From: Verrucomicrobiaceae bacterium
GTDB taxonomy: Bacteria > Verrucomicrobiota > Verrucomicrobiia > Verrucomicrobiales > Akkermansiaceae
Length of the DNA: 64,000 nt
NCBI GenBank assembly: GCA_027484055.1
Contig: JAIXQH010000027.1
Coordinates: forward strand, 115,919 to 179,918
Direction: 5' to 3'
Position 1 is the stretch's first letter, and each line of letters opens with the position of its first letter. The translations under genes and the position numbers were made by a program. This document shows, piece by piece, positions 51,455 through 59,439 of this stretch. The notes beneath the pieces were generated by a model that did not search any database, was not told the origin of the DNA, and saw only the letters and a program-made list of their open reading frames with translations.

Positions 51455-52864
51455 TTAGCGCAGACCCAAGACTTTCGGCGCACTTGCATTGCCAAAACGG
51501 TCGAATGCGGTCACGGCGATGGTAGTTGCCTTGGGGATAGTGATGCTGGCGGAGCTGCTAGGCGCGATTTTCACGGTGCGCCAGCTGCCGCTGATTTTCG
51601 CTTGGATGGCGAACTTGGCGGTGGAGCGATCTGGCGTGCAGGTGATGATGGTGCTGTCTCCTTTAACGCTGGCACTCACCCCTGGGGCGGAGGGTGCTTT
51701 GCTGCTGAGCCACGGCATGGGTGGGATGGCGGCGGGCTGGGTGTAGGTGCTCGCCAGTTTGGTGGCGATGCCGCCTTGGTTACGGACGAGGCTTTTCGCA
51801 CTCCAGTGGATGTGGCCATTCCAGTTTTTCCCGATTTTCCGGCTCAGGTCGATCTGGTTGGTGATTTCCGAGGCGCTGCGCTTGTCCTCAGAGCCACCGA
51901 TGCGCGCGGTGGCGATGCCGGGCCAGACGGGGCGTGATCCTTGCTGACGCCACCAATCGAGGAGTAGCGGAAAACTTTGTTTCTGTGGGGAAATGCGCCA
52001 GTAAAGTTGGGGAGCGAGGTAGTCCAGCCAGCCGTTTTTAAGCCACTTGCGCGAGTCTCCGGCGAGTTGTTCAAAGCCATCCAGTCCGGCTTCGATGCCG
52101 GCGGGGACGCCGGGCCGCCAGATGCCGAAGGGGCTGATTCCGACGCGGACGTAGGATTTTTGATTTTTGACCGAGGCGTAGAGGCTGGCGACGAAGCCAT
52201 CCACATAAGCGCGGCGCTGGGCGGGGCTTTTTCCGTCGGGGAAGGTAAGGTTGCCGGTGGGGTAGGGGTAGAAATAGTCGTCGAGGTGGACGCCGTCGAT
52301 GTCGTAGCGTTTGACGACGTCGAGGATCACGGCGAGCGCGCGGTCGCGGGTTTGCTCGCTGGCGGGATCGCACCAGGTCATGGAGCCGTATTTTTTGGTG
52401 ATTTGCGGTAAAATGCGGGTGATATGGTTCGATGCGACGGGAGCCGAGCTATTGGCCAAGGCGCGGAAAGGGTTGAACCAGGCGTGGACCTCGATACCGC
52501 GTGCATGGGCTTCTTTGATGCAAAATGAGAGCGGGTCGTAGCCGGGTGAGCGGCCCATGGTGCCGGTGAGGCTGGCGCTCCAAGGCTCGATATTGGAGGC
52601 GTAAACGGCGTCGCATTGAGGGCGGACTTGGAAGATGACGGCATTCATTTTCAAGGCGTTGAGCTTGTCGAGAATGCCACGGAGCTCCGCCTGTTGTGAG
52701 CTGGCGCTGAGGCCGGGGGCGCTGGGCCAGTCGAGATTATAAATGCTAGCGATCCATGCCCCACGGAACTCCCGGGCGATGGCCGGCGGGGCCTCTGCCA
52801 CCGGGGAGTAGGACTGCGCGGAGGCCAGAGCCATGCTGAAAAGAAAGGCGACAAGGCGGATCAT
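51455..52864 (-). CDS. YngK/GHL10-type glycoside-hydrolase-like secreted protein
   Basis: An exported protein of 469 residues; start at 52864 where a signal peptide begins (LVAFLFSMALASA). The TIM-barrel domain of DUF187 (GHL10) proteins covers residues about 28-345: REFRGAWIASIYNLDWPS, AVIFQVRPQCDAVY, EVHAWFNPFRA, DIDGVHLDDYFYPYPTG, VGISPFGIW and YLAPQLYWR. The acids in HLDDYF are the likely catalytic site. A C-terminal fibronectin-like domain follows. Relatives act on envelope or extracellular polysaccharides; the substrate is unknown. Confidence 0.9.
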   Translation of the reverse strand: MIRLVAFLFSMALASAQSYSPVAEAPPAIAREFRGAWIASIYNLDWPSAPGLSASSQQAELRGILDKLNALKMNAVIFQVRPQCDAVYASNIEPWSASLTGTMGRSPGYDPLSFCIKEAHARGIEVHAWFNPFRALANSSAPVASNHITRILPQITKKYGSMTWCDPASEQTRDRALAVILDVVKRYDIDGVHLDDYFYPYPTGNLTFPDGKSPAQRRAYVDGFVASLYASVKNQKSYVRVGISPFGIWRPGVPAGIEAGLDGFEQLAGDSRKWLKNGWLDYLAPQLYWRISPQKQSFPLLLDWWRQQGSRPVWPGIATARIGGSEDKRSASEITNQIDLSRKIGKNWNGHIHWSAKSLVRNQGGIATKLASTYTQPAAIPPMPWLSSKAPSAPGVSASVKGDSTIITCTPDRSTAKFAIQAKISGSWRTVKIAPSSSASITIPKATTIAVTAFDRFGNASAPKVLGLR

Positions 52865-53072
52865 GGGGCACAGGCTGCCTTGCCAAGCGGTGGTCTGCAA
52901 GTTTTCCCCTTGGTCGAATCGGCTAGAAATCTGCAGAAGCGTTGCCCGACGCCTGATCCGCGTCCTCTGCCGCTCCCATTCACTGAGACTCAGTGAGAAA
53001 TCAGGCTCTGGTGGCTGCTGGATTTCACTTCGCACTTGTGGCACCCGCGTGTGGGTTCCAATGTCCCGCCGC

Positions 53073-54074
53073 ATGAGTGAAATGACGCCTTCTTACCAAG
53101 TTTGCATCGCTGGGACCGGAAGCTACCTCCCGGAACGCATCCTGACCAATGCTGAACTTGCCGTCCAAGTGGACACCAGTGACGAGTGGATCGTTTCTCG
53201 CACCGGCATCCGCGAGCGCCGAATCGCCGCCGAGGGGGAATTCACCTCGCACATGGCCACCCATGCAGCGAAAAAGGCCCTCGAACAAGCGGGTCTCGCG
53301 CCTGAGGACGTGGAGCTCATCATCGTGGCGACCATCACGCCGGACACGCCCACACCCGCCACGGCCTGTTATGTGCAGCATAATTTGGGCGCGAATAAGG
53401 CGGTCGCCTTCGACATTTCCGCCGCTTGCTCAGGATTTCTCTACGCCATGAAGTTGTCCAAGCGCATGATCGCGGACGGAGCTTTTCAAAACGCCCTCAT
53501 CATCGGCGCGGAAAAACTCTCGGCCGTGACGAATTGGGAAGATCGCTCGACCTGCGTCCTTTTCGGGGATGGTGCAGGTGCCGCGGTGCTTCGCCGTGCG
53601 GCCCCGGAAGAGGGCTCCATCCTCGCCACTGAAATGGGCACCGATGGAAATTTAACCCATTTGCTCAACATCCCCGGCGGAGGCTCGGCCTGCCCGATCA
53701 CCCCGGAAAATGCCAATCAGCACCTCTACACCCTGAACATGATGGGCAAGGAAGTCTTCAAGCACGCGGTGACTCGCATGAAAGAAGCGGCGGAAAAAGT
53801 CATCGAGCGGGCAGGTCTCCAGCCGCAGGACATCGCCTGCGTGATCCCGCATCAGGCGAATCTCCGCATCATCGACGCCATCGCCGATCGCCTCGCCGTG
53901 CCGAATGAGCGCGTCTTTGTAAACCTCGACAAATACGGCAACACCTCTGCCGCCGCCGTCGCAATCGCCCTCGACGAGGCTCACCGCAGTGGCGCTTTTA
54001 AACGGGGGGACAACATCGTGCTTGTCGTCTTCGGTGCCGGACTGACGTGGGCCGCTGCTGCCATTCGCTGGTAA
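53073..54074 (+). CDS. fabH: 3-oxoacyl-[acyl-carrier-protein] synthase III
   Basis: Starts fatty acid synthesis by condensing an acyl-CoA with malonyl-ACP. I place the start at 53073 (333 residues), where the standard opening YQVCIAGTGSYLPERILTN begins; the frame continues upstream without looking coding. The catalytic triad is C119 (AACSGF), H260 (PHQANLRI) and N290 (YGNTSAA). WIVSRTGIRERRI at 39-51 is also standard. No plsX, fabD or acpP gene is next to it, so it may be a stand-alone or second copy. The POT transporter follows by nine bases. Confidence 0.95.
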   Translation: MSEMTPSYQVCIAGTGSYLPERILTNAELAVQVDTSDEWIVSRTGIRERRIAAEGEFTSHMATHAAKKALEQAGLAPEDVELIIVATITPDTPTPATACYVQHNLGANKAVAFDISAACSGFLYAMKLSKRMIADGAFQNALIIGAEKLSAVTNWEDRSTCVLFGDGAGAAVLRRAAPEEGSILATEMGTDGNLTHLLNIPGGGSACPITPENANQHLYTLNMMGKEVFKHAVTRMKEAAEKVIERAGLQPQDIACVIPHQANLRIIDAIADRLAVPNERVFVNLDKYGNTSAAAVAIALDEAHRSGAFKRGDNIVLVVFGAGLTWAAAAIRW

Positions 54075-54083
54075 CTCACCGCC

Positions 54084-55925
54084 ATGTCCCACCGCAGCGT
54101 GCCGCATGAGACGGATCGGATGCCACCCGGCATCCCCTTCATCATCGGAAATGAGGCGGCTGAGCGATTTTCCTTCTACGGGATGCGGACCATCCTCGTC
54201 GTGTTCATGGTGCAGTATCTGCACCTCATGGACGGCCGTGGTGGACGGGAAATGGCGGGAAATCAAGCGGTGGAATATTACCACCAGTTCGCCAGTTGGG
54301 TCTATTTCACCCCGCTGCTGGGTGCGTTCATCGCGGACGTATTTCTCGGGAAATACCGGACCATCCTCTGGCTCTCCCTTGTTTATTGCCTCGGCCACGC
54401 CGCGCTTGCCTGCATGGGGATGTTCGGCAACTCGACGTGGTGGCTCATGAGTGGACTCGCTCTGATTTGCCTCGGCTCCGGCGGCATCAAGCCCTGCGTC
54501 TCTGCGCATGTGGGCGATCAATTCGGCAGTCAAAATCACCATTTAATCTCCCGCATTTACAATGCGTTCTACTTCTCCATCAACTTTGGGGCCTTTTTCT
54601 CCACGCTGCTCACGCCGTGGCTCCTGGTGCATTACGGCCCACACTGGGCCTTCGGCGTGCCGGGGGTTTTGATGGCCATCGCCACCTTCATGTTTTGGCT
54701 TGGGCGCCACCGCTTCGTGCATATTCCGGCGGCGGGGAGTCGGTTTTTTAAAGAAATTTTCTCCCGTGACGGCCTTTTTGCCATCGCTAAGCTGATTCCC
54801 TTGTTCACGTTCATCGCGGTTTTTTGGTCGCTTTATGACCAGACCGGTTCTTCTTGGGTGCTGCAAGCGGAGCAAATGGACCTGAAATTCCTCGGCATCA
54901 CTTGGCTCGAATCCCAGATCCAAGCGATCAATCCGATCCTCATTCTCCTCTACATTCCCCTTTTTACCTACGGCATTTACCCGCTGATTCACCGGGTATT
55001 TCCGCTCACTCCCCTAAGGAAAATCGGACTTGGTCTCATTCTGATGGTGATTTCCTTCGGTCTCACCACGCTGATTCAGTCATGGATCGACGCCGGGCAG
55101 CGGCCGTCCATCGGCTGGCAATTCGCGGCTTTTTTCATCATCACCGCCTCGGAAGTGATGGTCGTCATCGTGGGCCTCGAATTCGCCTACACCCAAGCCC
55201 CGCGTGCCATGAAGTCACTCGTGATGTCGTTTTTCTGGCTTTCCGTATGGGGCGGGAATCAATTCACGGCGCAGGTGAACCACTACATTTCCATCCCATC
55301 CGCCGCTGAGATCCAGTTTGCCGAAGCGACGGCCAAGCTGCCACCGGATTGGCAAAACGCCCCGCGCACGATCGTCCTTCCCGGCTACGATGGCCTCACG
55401 GGCACGGCCGATGACTTCATCGCGCGATGCTCACAGGGCCAGCTCGACCAAGTGGAAATCCCCGGGAAATCGGTCTTTGATCAAGCCGCAGAGCGTATCG
55501 AGGCGATCTCAAGCAAAGGCTTTCCCGCTCAAGAAAATGGCCAGCGCCTGCTTGCAGATCTGAGAGATCCGTGGGGAAATTCACTCAGGTACGAAGTCCT
55601 CGATTCCGCCCATGCGAGAATTTCAAGCAAGGGGCCAGATCGCCTAGAGAAAACTCCGTGGGATCTCGGACTCATTCTCGAAAAGGTGGACGCGACCACC
55701 GCGCATCCCTCTAGCACTTGGTTAGCTCGGCGTAAAGCGGAGCTGGGCGTGCAAGAAAAACTCAACCTAGGCGGCTTCCAGCGCAGCGAGTTTTCCGGCG
55801 GGCAAAGTCGATTGGAAGGCGCGGCCTATTTCCGGTTTTTCACCCAGCTGATCGCCGCCACGACCTTACTTTTTCTCCCTTTCGCCATTTTCTATCGACC
55901 GCGCACCTACCTTCATGAGGGGTAA
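54084..55925 (+). CDS. POT-family proton-dependent oligopeptide transporter
   Basis: A 613-residue permease importing di- and tripeptides with protons. The helix 1 signature is EAAERFSFYGMR (residues 25-36), with ExxERFxYYG as the family form; the loop ADVFLGKYRTI and the later GSGGIKPCVSAHVGDQF are the other POT motifs, and helix 5 has FYFSINFGAFFS. An extramembrane insertion of about 160 residues (about 415-580) precedes the last helix, longer than in E. coli Dtp proteins; such insertions occur in PVC and Bacteroidetes members. It follows fabH by nine bases. Confidence 0.92.
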   Translation: MSHRSVPHETDRMPPGIPFIIGNEAAERFSFYGMRTILVVFMVQYLHLMDGRGGREMAGNQAVEYYHQFASWVYFTPLLGAFIADVFLGKYRTILWLSLVYCLGHAALACMGMFGNSTWWLMSGLALICLGSGGIKPCVSAHVGDQFGSQNHHLISRIYNAFYFSINFGAFFSTLLTPWLLVHYGPHWAFGVPGVLMAIATFMFWLGRHRFVHIPAAGSRFFKEIFSRDGLFAIAKLIPLFTFIAVFWSLYDQTGSSWVLQAEQMDLKFLGITWLESQIQAINPILILLYIPLFTYGIYPLIHRVFPLTPLRKIGLGLILMVISFGLTTLIQSWIDAGQRPSIGWQFAAFFIITASEVMVVIVGLEFAYTQAPRAMKSLVMSFFWLSVWGGNQFTAQVNHYISIPSAAEIQFAEATAKLPPDWQNAPRTIVLPGYDGLTGTADDFIARCSQGQLDQVEIPGKSVFDQAAERIEAISSKGFPAQENGQRLLADLRDPWGNSLRYEVLDSAHARISSKGPDRLEKTPWDLGLILEKVDATTAHPSSTWLARRKAELGVQEKLNLGGFQRSEFSGGQSRLEGAAYFRFFTQLIAATTLLFLPFAIFYRPRTYLHEG

Positions 55926-56269
55926 AGCCGTGATTCGATCCGACTCAGAAACTGCTTTTCGGTCTGAGTGAAGCCATCGGCCCCCAGCACCTTGTAGAGC
56001 CATGTCAGAGCCGGTGCCTGTAAGCCATCCTTCTGAATCATGCTCAAGCGCGCCTCCAGAAACTCAGCGGTCTTCGCCTCGCAGGTGGCGGCCTCGCGGG
56101 CGCTGGTGAATGCCTTGAAGATGAAAACTTCCCGAGCATGAGCGGACTCCCAACCGAGCGATTCCAGCGCTCTGTTGAGCACCTCATCCTCACCCACGGA
56201 CAAGTGATCGTCTAGGTAGAGAGCGAGAAATAGCAATTCGATCAGCACTTCGCGTGAATCTTGTGTCAT
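55913..56269 (-). CDS. Small TerB-like helical protein
   Basis: A 118-residue all-helical soluble protein without signal peptide. The first helix (LIELLFLALYLDDHLSVGEDE) and the last ones (GLQAPALTWLYKVLGADGFTQTEKQFL) carry the acidic D/E positions of TerB-like domains, which bind metal ions. Its stop overlaps the end of the POT gene on the opposite strand by 13 bases. Function unknown; the TerB link is a guess from the pattern. Confidence 0.6.
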   Translation of the reverse strand: MTQDSREVLIELLFLALYLDDHLSVGEDEVLNRALESLGWESAHAREVFIFKAFTSAREAATCEAKTAEFLEARLSMIQKDGLQAPALTWLYKVLGADGFTQTEKQFLSRIESRLYPS

Positions 56270-56370
56270 AGGTCAGCGAAGTTAGGGAAACGACCGGAGA
56301 TGGCAACGTGTCATTTGCTGATTTGAATCAAACTCAGTATTTATAATCAAGAAGCGGCCTGCATCAGCTC

Positions 56371-56449
56371 AGGGCTACCTCATTTTGGTTTTTTAACCGC
56401 GAATGGACGTTCATTCGCGGTTAGCTTTCTCAAATTGAGGTAGCCCTGC
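56371..56449. repeat. Nested inverted repeat (79 bp) upstream of bcp
   Basis: The outer arms are CAGGGCTACCTCA (56371-56383) and TGAGGTAGCCCTG (56437-56449), exact complements that extend by five further bases with one mismatch. Inside them lies AACCGCGAATG (56396-56406) with CATTCGCGGTT (56413-56423), also exact, over the loop GACGTT. The double palindrome is flanked by unusually A+T-rich DNA. It could be a REP/MITE-like mobile remnant, or an RNA structure. Confidence 0.8.
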
Positions 56450-56545
56450 CACTATCGGTTACTTTTCCAAGCACGGTGTGAAAAGCAATAAATCGTGTTG
56501 CATCCCCGAGTGCGACGCGCCACTGCTCACACAGAACACGACGCC

Positions 56546-57019
56546 ATGATCAAGACTCCACAAATCGGAACTCAAGCTCCCGCCTTTTCCGCTCAAGCGA
56601 TCGGCGGAGACTACCAGACCGCCACTCAGATTCGTCTCGCCGACTTGAAAGGAGAAACGGTCGTTCTCTATTTTTACCCGAAAGATAACACGCCCGGCTG
56701 CACCACTCAGGCCTGTGCCTTGCGGGATGAATGGAGTGAAATTTCCGCAAAAGCTAAAGTCTTCGGCGTCAGCACCGACTCGATCAAGAGCCATGAGAAA
56801 TTCATCAACAAACACAGCTTGCCCTTCCCACTCCTCAGCGATGAAGAGCACCACATCGGCGAGGCCTATGGCGTGTGGGTGGAAAAATCCATGTATGGGA
56901 AATCCTATATGGGCATGGAACGGAGTAGCTTCGTGATCGGGAAAGATGGGAAAATCAAAGGCGTTTTATCCAAGGTGAAACCCCATGAGCACCTAGCGCA
57001 ACTGCTGGCCCTTTTATAA
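56546..57019 (+). CDS. bcp: Thioredoxin-dependent peroxiredoxin (Bcp/PrxQ)
   Basis: Reduces hydrogen and organic peroxides using thioredoxin. Of 157 residues, the peroxidatic cysteine C52 sits in YPKDNTPGCTTQAC and the resolving cysteine C57 five residues on, the PrxQ pattern. The start at 56546 is chosen because IGTQAPAFSAQ matches the family opening. Y43 (FYPKDNT) and the later SFVIGKDGKI are typical. Its last bases overlap the convergent kinase gene by six. Confidence 0.95.
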   Translation: MIKTPQIGTQAPAFSAQAIGGDYQTATQIRLADLKGETVVLYFYPKDNTPGCTTQACALRDEWSEISAKAKVFGVSTDSIKSHEKFINKHSLPFPLLSDEEHHIGEAYGVWVEKSMYGKSYMGMERSSFVIGKDGKIKGVLSKVKPHEHLAQLLALL

Positions 57020-57535
57020 GGAGGTGTCGATCCAGCGGTGCGGATAGACGGGAGGAGTTTCGCGACAGGTCGAGATATAGGAATCCCAGTTGGCGAGTTT
57101 CGGTAAATCACGCGAAGAGCCACGGGCGCTCAAGCGTTTTTTACGTTCCGCAGGCTGGCACCAGATATAGTGAAACTCCGGCATTTTTCCGAAGCGAGAT
57201 TTCAGTCGCACTGGCCAGTCCGCATCGCCGCTTTCCGTGGTGAAGGGGCCGACGATTACCACGGGCAGGCGACTGGCATGGGATTCGGCGAGATCAAACA
57301 AGGTTTCATAAACGACGTCCCGGAAAGCCGTCTTGTAAGCGGGGGAATCACGGTCATCTGGATTTAGACCTGCGAGAATCAAACCGGCGCGAACCAATTT
57401 TTCACAGACTTCATCACTATCCAGGAGAACCGCGCCGATCTTTCCCGCCAGATTTCTCGCGTAAGTGGTTTTCCCCGCAGCGGGCGGACCGGAGACGAGG
57501 TGGAGAGGAGGGTTTGATTTTATGGACTGCATCAT
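57014..57535 (-). CDS. P-loop kinase/ATPase coupled to a PIN toxin gene
   Basis: A 173-residue ATP-binding protein with Walker A GPPAAGKTT (residues 16-24) and a downstream acid in LLDSDEV. The size and order (P-loop, hydrophobic strand, LID-like RKKRLSARGSSRD) match AAA_33 small-molecule kinases and resemble zeta-type toxins and chloramphenicol-phosphotransferase folds. Its start overlaps the stop of the PIN gene by four bases (ATGA), so it is probably the third gene of the antitoxin-toxin operon. Whether it belongs functionally is unknown. Confidence 0.75.
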   Translation of the reverse strand: MMQSIKSNPPLHLVSGPPAAGKTTYARNLAGKIGAVLLDSDEVCEKLVRAGLILAGLNPDDRDSPAYKTAFRDVVYETLFDLAESHASRLPVVIVGPFTTESGDADWPVRLKSRFGKMPEFHYIWCQPAERKKRLSARGSSRDLPKLANWDSYISTCRETPPVYPHRWIDTSL

Positions 57536-57939
57536 CCATGAGGGATTAGAATGGCCACATCAGGCCAGAGTGCCGAGAGTGGTTCATCGAGAGTGGCGAG
57601 TTTTCCCCGATTTCGTCTGGCCAGTTCCGCCAGCCAAGCATCTGTGATTTGTCGGTGGCCTGTCAGTCGGGTTGGTGGGATTTCATGATATGAGAAGTTT
57701 TCGGACCAGAAAACGTGTTGGGGGTGGCTATGCAGGGAGGCAAGGGCTTCCCACGCGGCAGCGGCGGACTTGTCAACGGCTAAGATCATGTGCAGCCGAA
57801 GCAAAGTGCCTTCTGTTACGGGACAAGTCGCAAAGGAGTCGCCCTTGATAGAGGCTAGCCACCGGTGGACTCGCTCATGGTGGAGATGGTCCGGAAGCAT
57901 TGCTGCGATGAGGACGTTGCCGTCTAGGAGCCAAGTCAT
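57532..57939 (-). CDS. PIN-domain toxin (VapC family)
   Basis: A 135-residue likely ribonuclease of type II toxin-antitoxin systems. The acidic site residues are D6 (WLLDGNVLIA), E43 (VTEGTLLRL), D100 (QITDAWLAELA) and D118 (LATLDEPL), the quartet that binds magnesium. The TGHRQITDAWLA stretch is typical of a VapC subgroup paired with RHH antitoxins. It overlaps the antitoxin stop by four bases upstream and the kinase start by four downstream, so three genes are in coupled order. Confidence 0.9.
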   Translation of the reverse strand: MTWLLDGNVLIAAMLPDHLHHERVHRWLASIKGDSFATCPVTEGTLLRLHMILAVDKSAAAAWEALASLHSHPQHVFWSENFSYHEIPPTRLTGHRQITDAWLAELARRNRGKLATLDEPLSALWPDVAILIPHG

Positions 57940-58235
57940 TTCAAGGTTTCCTCAATTCTATCCGGCGAGAGTCCCATGATTTCCAGTGGGCGTGCGAGAT
58001 CATCTTCCATGGCGCGTTGGAGATCCTCGGTGGTGATCGTCCGTCCAGTGCTCTGAGAAATCGGAAATCCCGAAAGCGGGTGAAACCCTGGAGTGTTTGG
58101 TAAGGGCCCAGTCGCCGCTGGCGCGCGGCGGCGAAGGAGGTCTCCTACGGCCTTACTGATGGAGGTCTTGCTTGCAATGGCATGGCTACGGGCCATCGCA
58201 TAGAGGTCATCGTCTAGGTTAATGGTCAATCGCAT
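57936..58235 (-). CDS. Ribbon-helix-helix (CopG-type) antitoxin
   Basis: A 99-residue antitoxin that should bind DNA and neutralise the PIN toxin. The N-terminal RHH motif is MRLTINLDDDLYAMARSHAI followed by SKAVGDLL, with a C-terminal toxin-binding tail (TTEDLQRAMEDDLARP). I start at the ATG at 58235; a TTG six codons upstream is an alternative. A promoter appears to begin transcription at this ATG, which would make the mRNA leaderless. Its stop overlaps the toxin start. Confidence 0.85.
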   Translation of the reverse strand: MRLTINLDDDLYAMARSHAIASKTSISKAVGDLLRRRAPAATGPLPNTPGFHPLSGFPISQSTGRTITTEDLQRAMEDDLARPLEIMGLSPDRIEETLK

Positions 58236-58241
58236 AGGGGC

Positions 58242-58270
58242 ATTTTGGTGCAATGGTGCGATGGTGTCAA
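58242..58270 (-). promoter_or_regulatory. Probable sigma-70-type promoter of the RHH antitoxin operon
   Basis: On the minus strand TTGACA (58270-58265) and CAAAAT (58247-58242) are 17 bases apart, a near-ideal -35/-10 pair. The expected start point is about 58235, the A of the antitoxin ATG. Confidence 0.45.
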
Positions 58271-58421
58271 AATTAATGTCCGTGCATCGAGAGGCTCTGG
58301 ACTGGGAGTCGGTAGGCGTAGCGCACCTTGGATGGATGAGAGTCTGTGGAGAGCGTTCCTCTCCTCAGCCGCTACCTTATGGATCTAGCGTTGAGGATAG
58401 ACTCAGTGCAGACAGAGATAA

Positions 58422-58510
58422 TCATGCGGCCCGGACCAGCCGTTCAGTAACCTCATCGCAATTCAAAACAACCTGCCCAAACTGTGCGGCTTTGAATCCA
58501 GTTAGGGGCT
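58422..58510 (-). pseudogene. Orphan C-terminal coding remnant beyond the PIN gene
   Basis: In a frame one off that of the PIN gene ending at 58502, the minus strand reads EPLTGFKAAQFGQVVLNCDE and then VTERLVRAA before a stop at 58422-58424. It looks like the end of a real protein (amphipathic, no low-complexity bias) but has no start. It may be the 3' scar of a gene displaced by the toxin-antitoxin pair. I cannot name the family. Confidence 0.35.
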
Positions 58511-58891
58511 CGCTGCAAAAGGCTTGTGCCTGCGGATAATGCCTTTGTCGAACGTGGCAAACGTTTTGGCCCCATGGTCGCGGCAGGCGCGGAGAATGAG
58601 CTCATCCGCCAGATCTGCTCCTTCACGGAGGGCCTTGAGCGATGATCTCAAGCGGGCTTCGTTCTCAAAAGCCAAGTTGTGGATGCTGGTCAGCCGGGCA
58701 AAAGCTTCGACCACTTCGTCATGATTCCAGTCGTAAAGGCTTCTCAGGATCCAATCGGTTTCCACCAGAACGAGATCCCACACGAAAAAGACCGTGCGCT
58801 TGCGGTTGAGCATTTGAAGCACTTTTTGAAACTGCTCATCGTCGTCTTGGGTGAGGTAGCGGACGAGGATGTTGTTATCCAGCGCCGTCAT
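58502..58891 (-). CDS. PIN-domain toxin (VapC family), paired with AbrB-type antitoxin
   Basis: A 129-residue putative ribonuclease toxin. The acidic residues are D5 (TALDNNILVRYL), E44 (LVLVETDWIL), D93/D96 (EGADLADELIL) and D115 (FATFDKGI). The opening ALDTN-like spelling and the phrase VETDWILRS place it in the VapC group often coupled to AbrB/MazE-type antitoxins, as here. Its start overlaps the antitoxin stop by four bases. Confidence 0.9.
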   Translation of the reverse strand: MTALDNNILVRYLTQDDDEQFQKVLQMLNRKRTVFFVWDLVLVETDWILRSLYDWNHDEVVEAFARLTSIHNLAFENEARLRSSLKALREGADLADELILRACRDHGAKTFATFDKGIIRRHKPFAASP

Positions 58892-59156
58892 GGCTTGGTC
58901 CGCGAGAGTCGTTTCAGGGCCATAGCTTTCACGGCGGATTTCATTTCCTCCACGCTGCGAGCCGGAGCGGTTTTCGCTTTGCGGGGCAGACTTGCAGCGA
59001 CACTGGCGAAGGTGCCGGTTTTGGCGGAAAGAATAATCCGACCGTCGGATTCGATTTCATAAACCAGTTGGTCAGATGGCCTCAGGTTGAGAGCCTCGAT
59101 CACTGCCTTGGGGGATCGTAGTCTGGTTCTTGCTGGTAAGGGGTAGACTGGGGCAT
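58888..59156 (-). CDS. AbrB/MazE-type antitoxin with interrupted start
   Basis: The intact frame begins at a GTG at 59103 and gives 71 residues (ALNLRPSDQLVYEIESDGRI). A normal AbrB swapped-hairpin start lies upstream in another frame: LTSKNQTTIP, just before a run of five Cs (plus-strand Gs 59110-59114). Removing one C there joins it to KAVIEALNLRP, the classical sequence. A second C-run (59150-59153) separates this from the nearest ATG at 59156; removing one C there too would give a complete reading frame. The gene is therefore either frameshifted twice, phase-variable or misread at homopolymers. Without the fix the DNA-binding domain is truncated. Confidence 0.72.
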
Positions 59157-59439
59157 GTAAGGAATATGATTGAATTCCTTGTTAGAGTTAAGAAGGCGTT
59201 GAGATGAAAGCAGGGTTTCCAGGATGACGTCTGAGGTTCTGAAGATTCTGTTTTTTCCCGATCTTCAATTGTCTTCTTTTCAGTTCTGTAACCGCATGTT
59301 CCATGCTCGGCATCCGATGGGACCAGCGAGAACAGAGCACTTGTAAGATAGGGCAGAACCTGCCTGTTCATGAATCTTCAGCCGATCAGTTTGAAGATGA
59401 ATGATTTCGGTCAATCAGGGTAAATTGAACTAACCCAAC
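59157..59439. other. Gap of about 280 bases without a recognised gene
   Basis: Between the AbrB-type antitoxin and the lipoprotein pair. I see no coding signature, tRNA or strong terminator here; the stretch is less G+C-rich than the surroundings and should contain the antitoxin promoter. Confidence 0.4.

Noticed and set aside
56407..56412. GACGTT loop of the nested palindrome equals the first six bases of the 21-bp array core
   Set aside because: Six bases are too few to link the two elements, and the surrounding sequences differ.
58222..58539. 105-codon plus-strand frame between the two toxin loci
   Set aside because: It crosses the antitoxin promoter and the PIN gene end, with no start signal or recognisable pattern.
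59072..59371. 99-codon minus-strand frame above the AbrB-type gene
   Set aside because: Only its last part matches an AbrB start; the upstream residues look non-coding and the rest is explained by the C-run frameshift.
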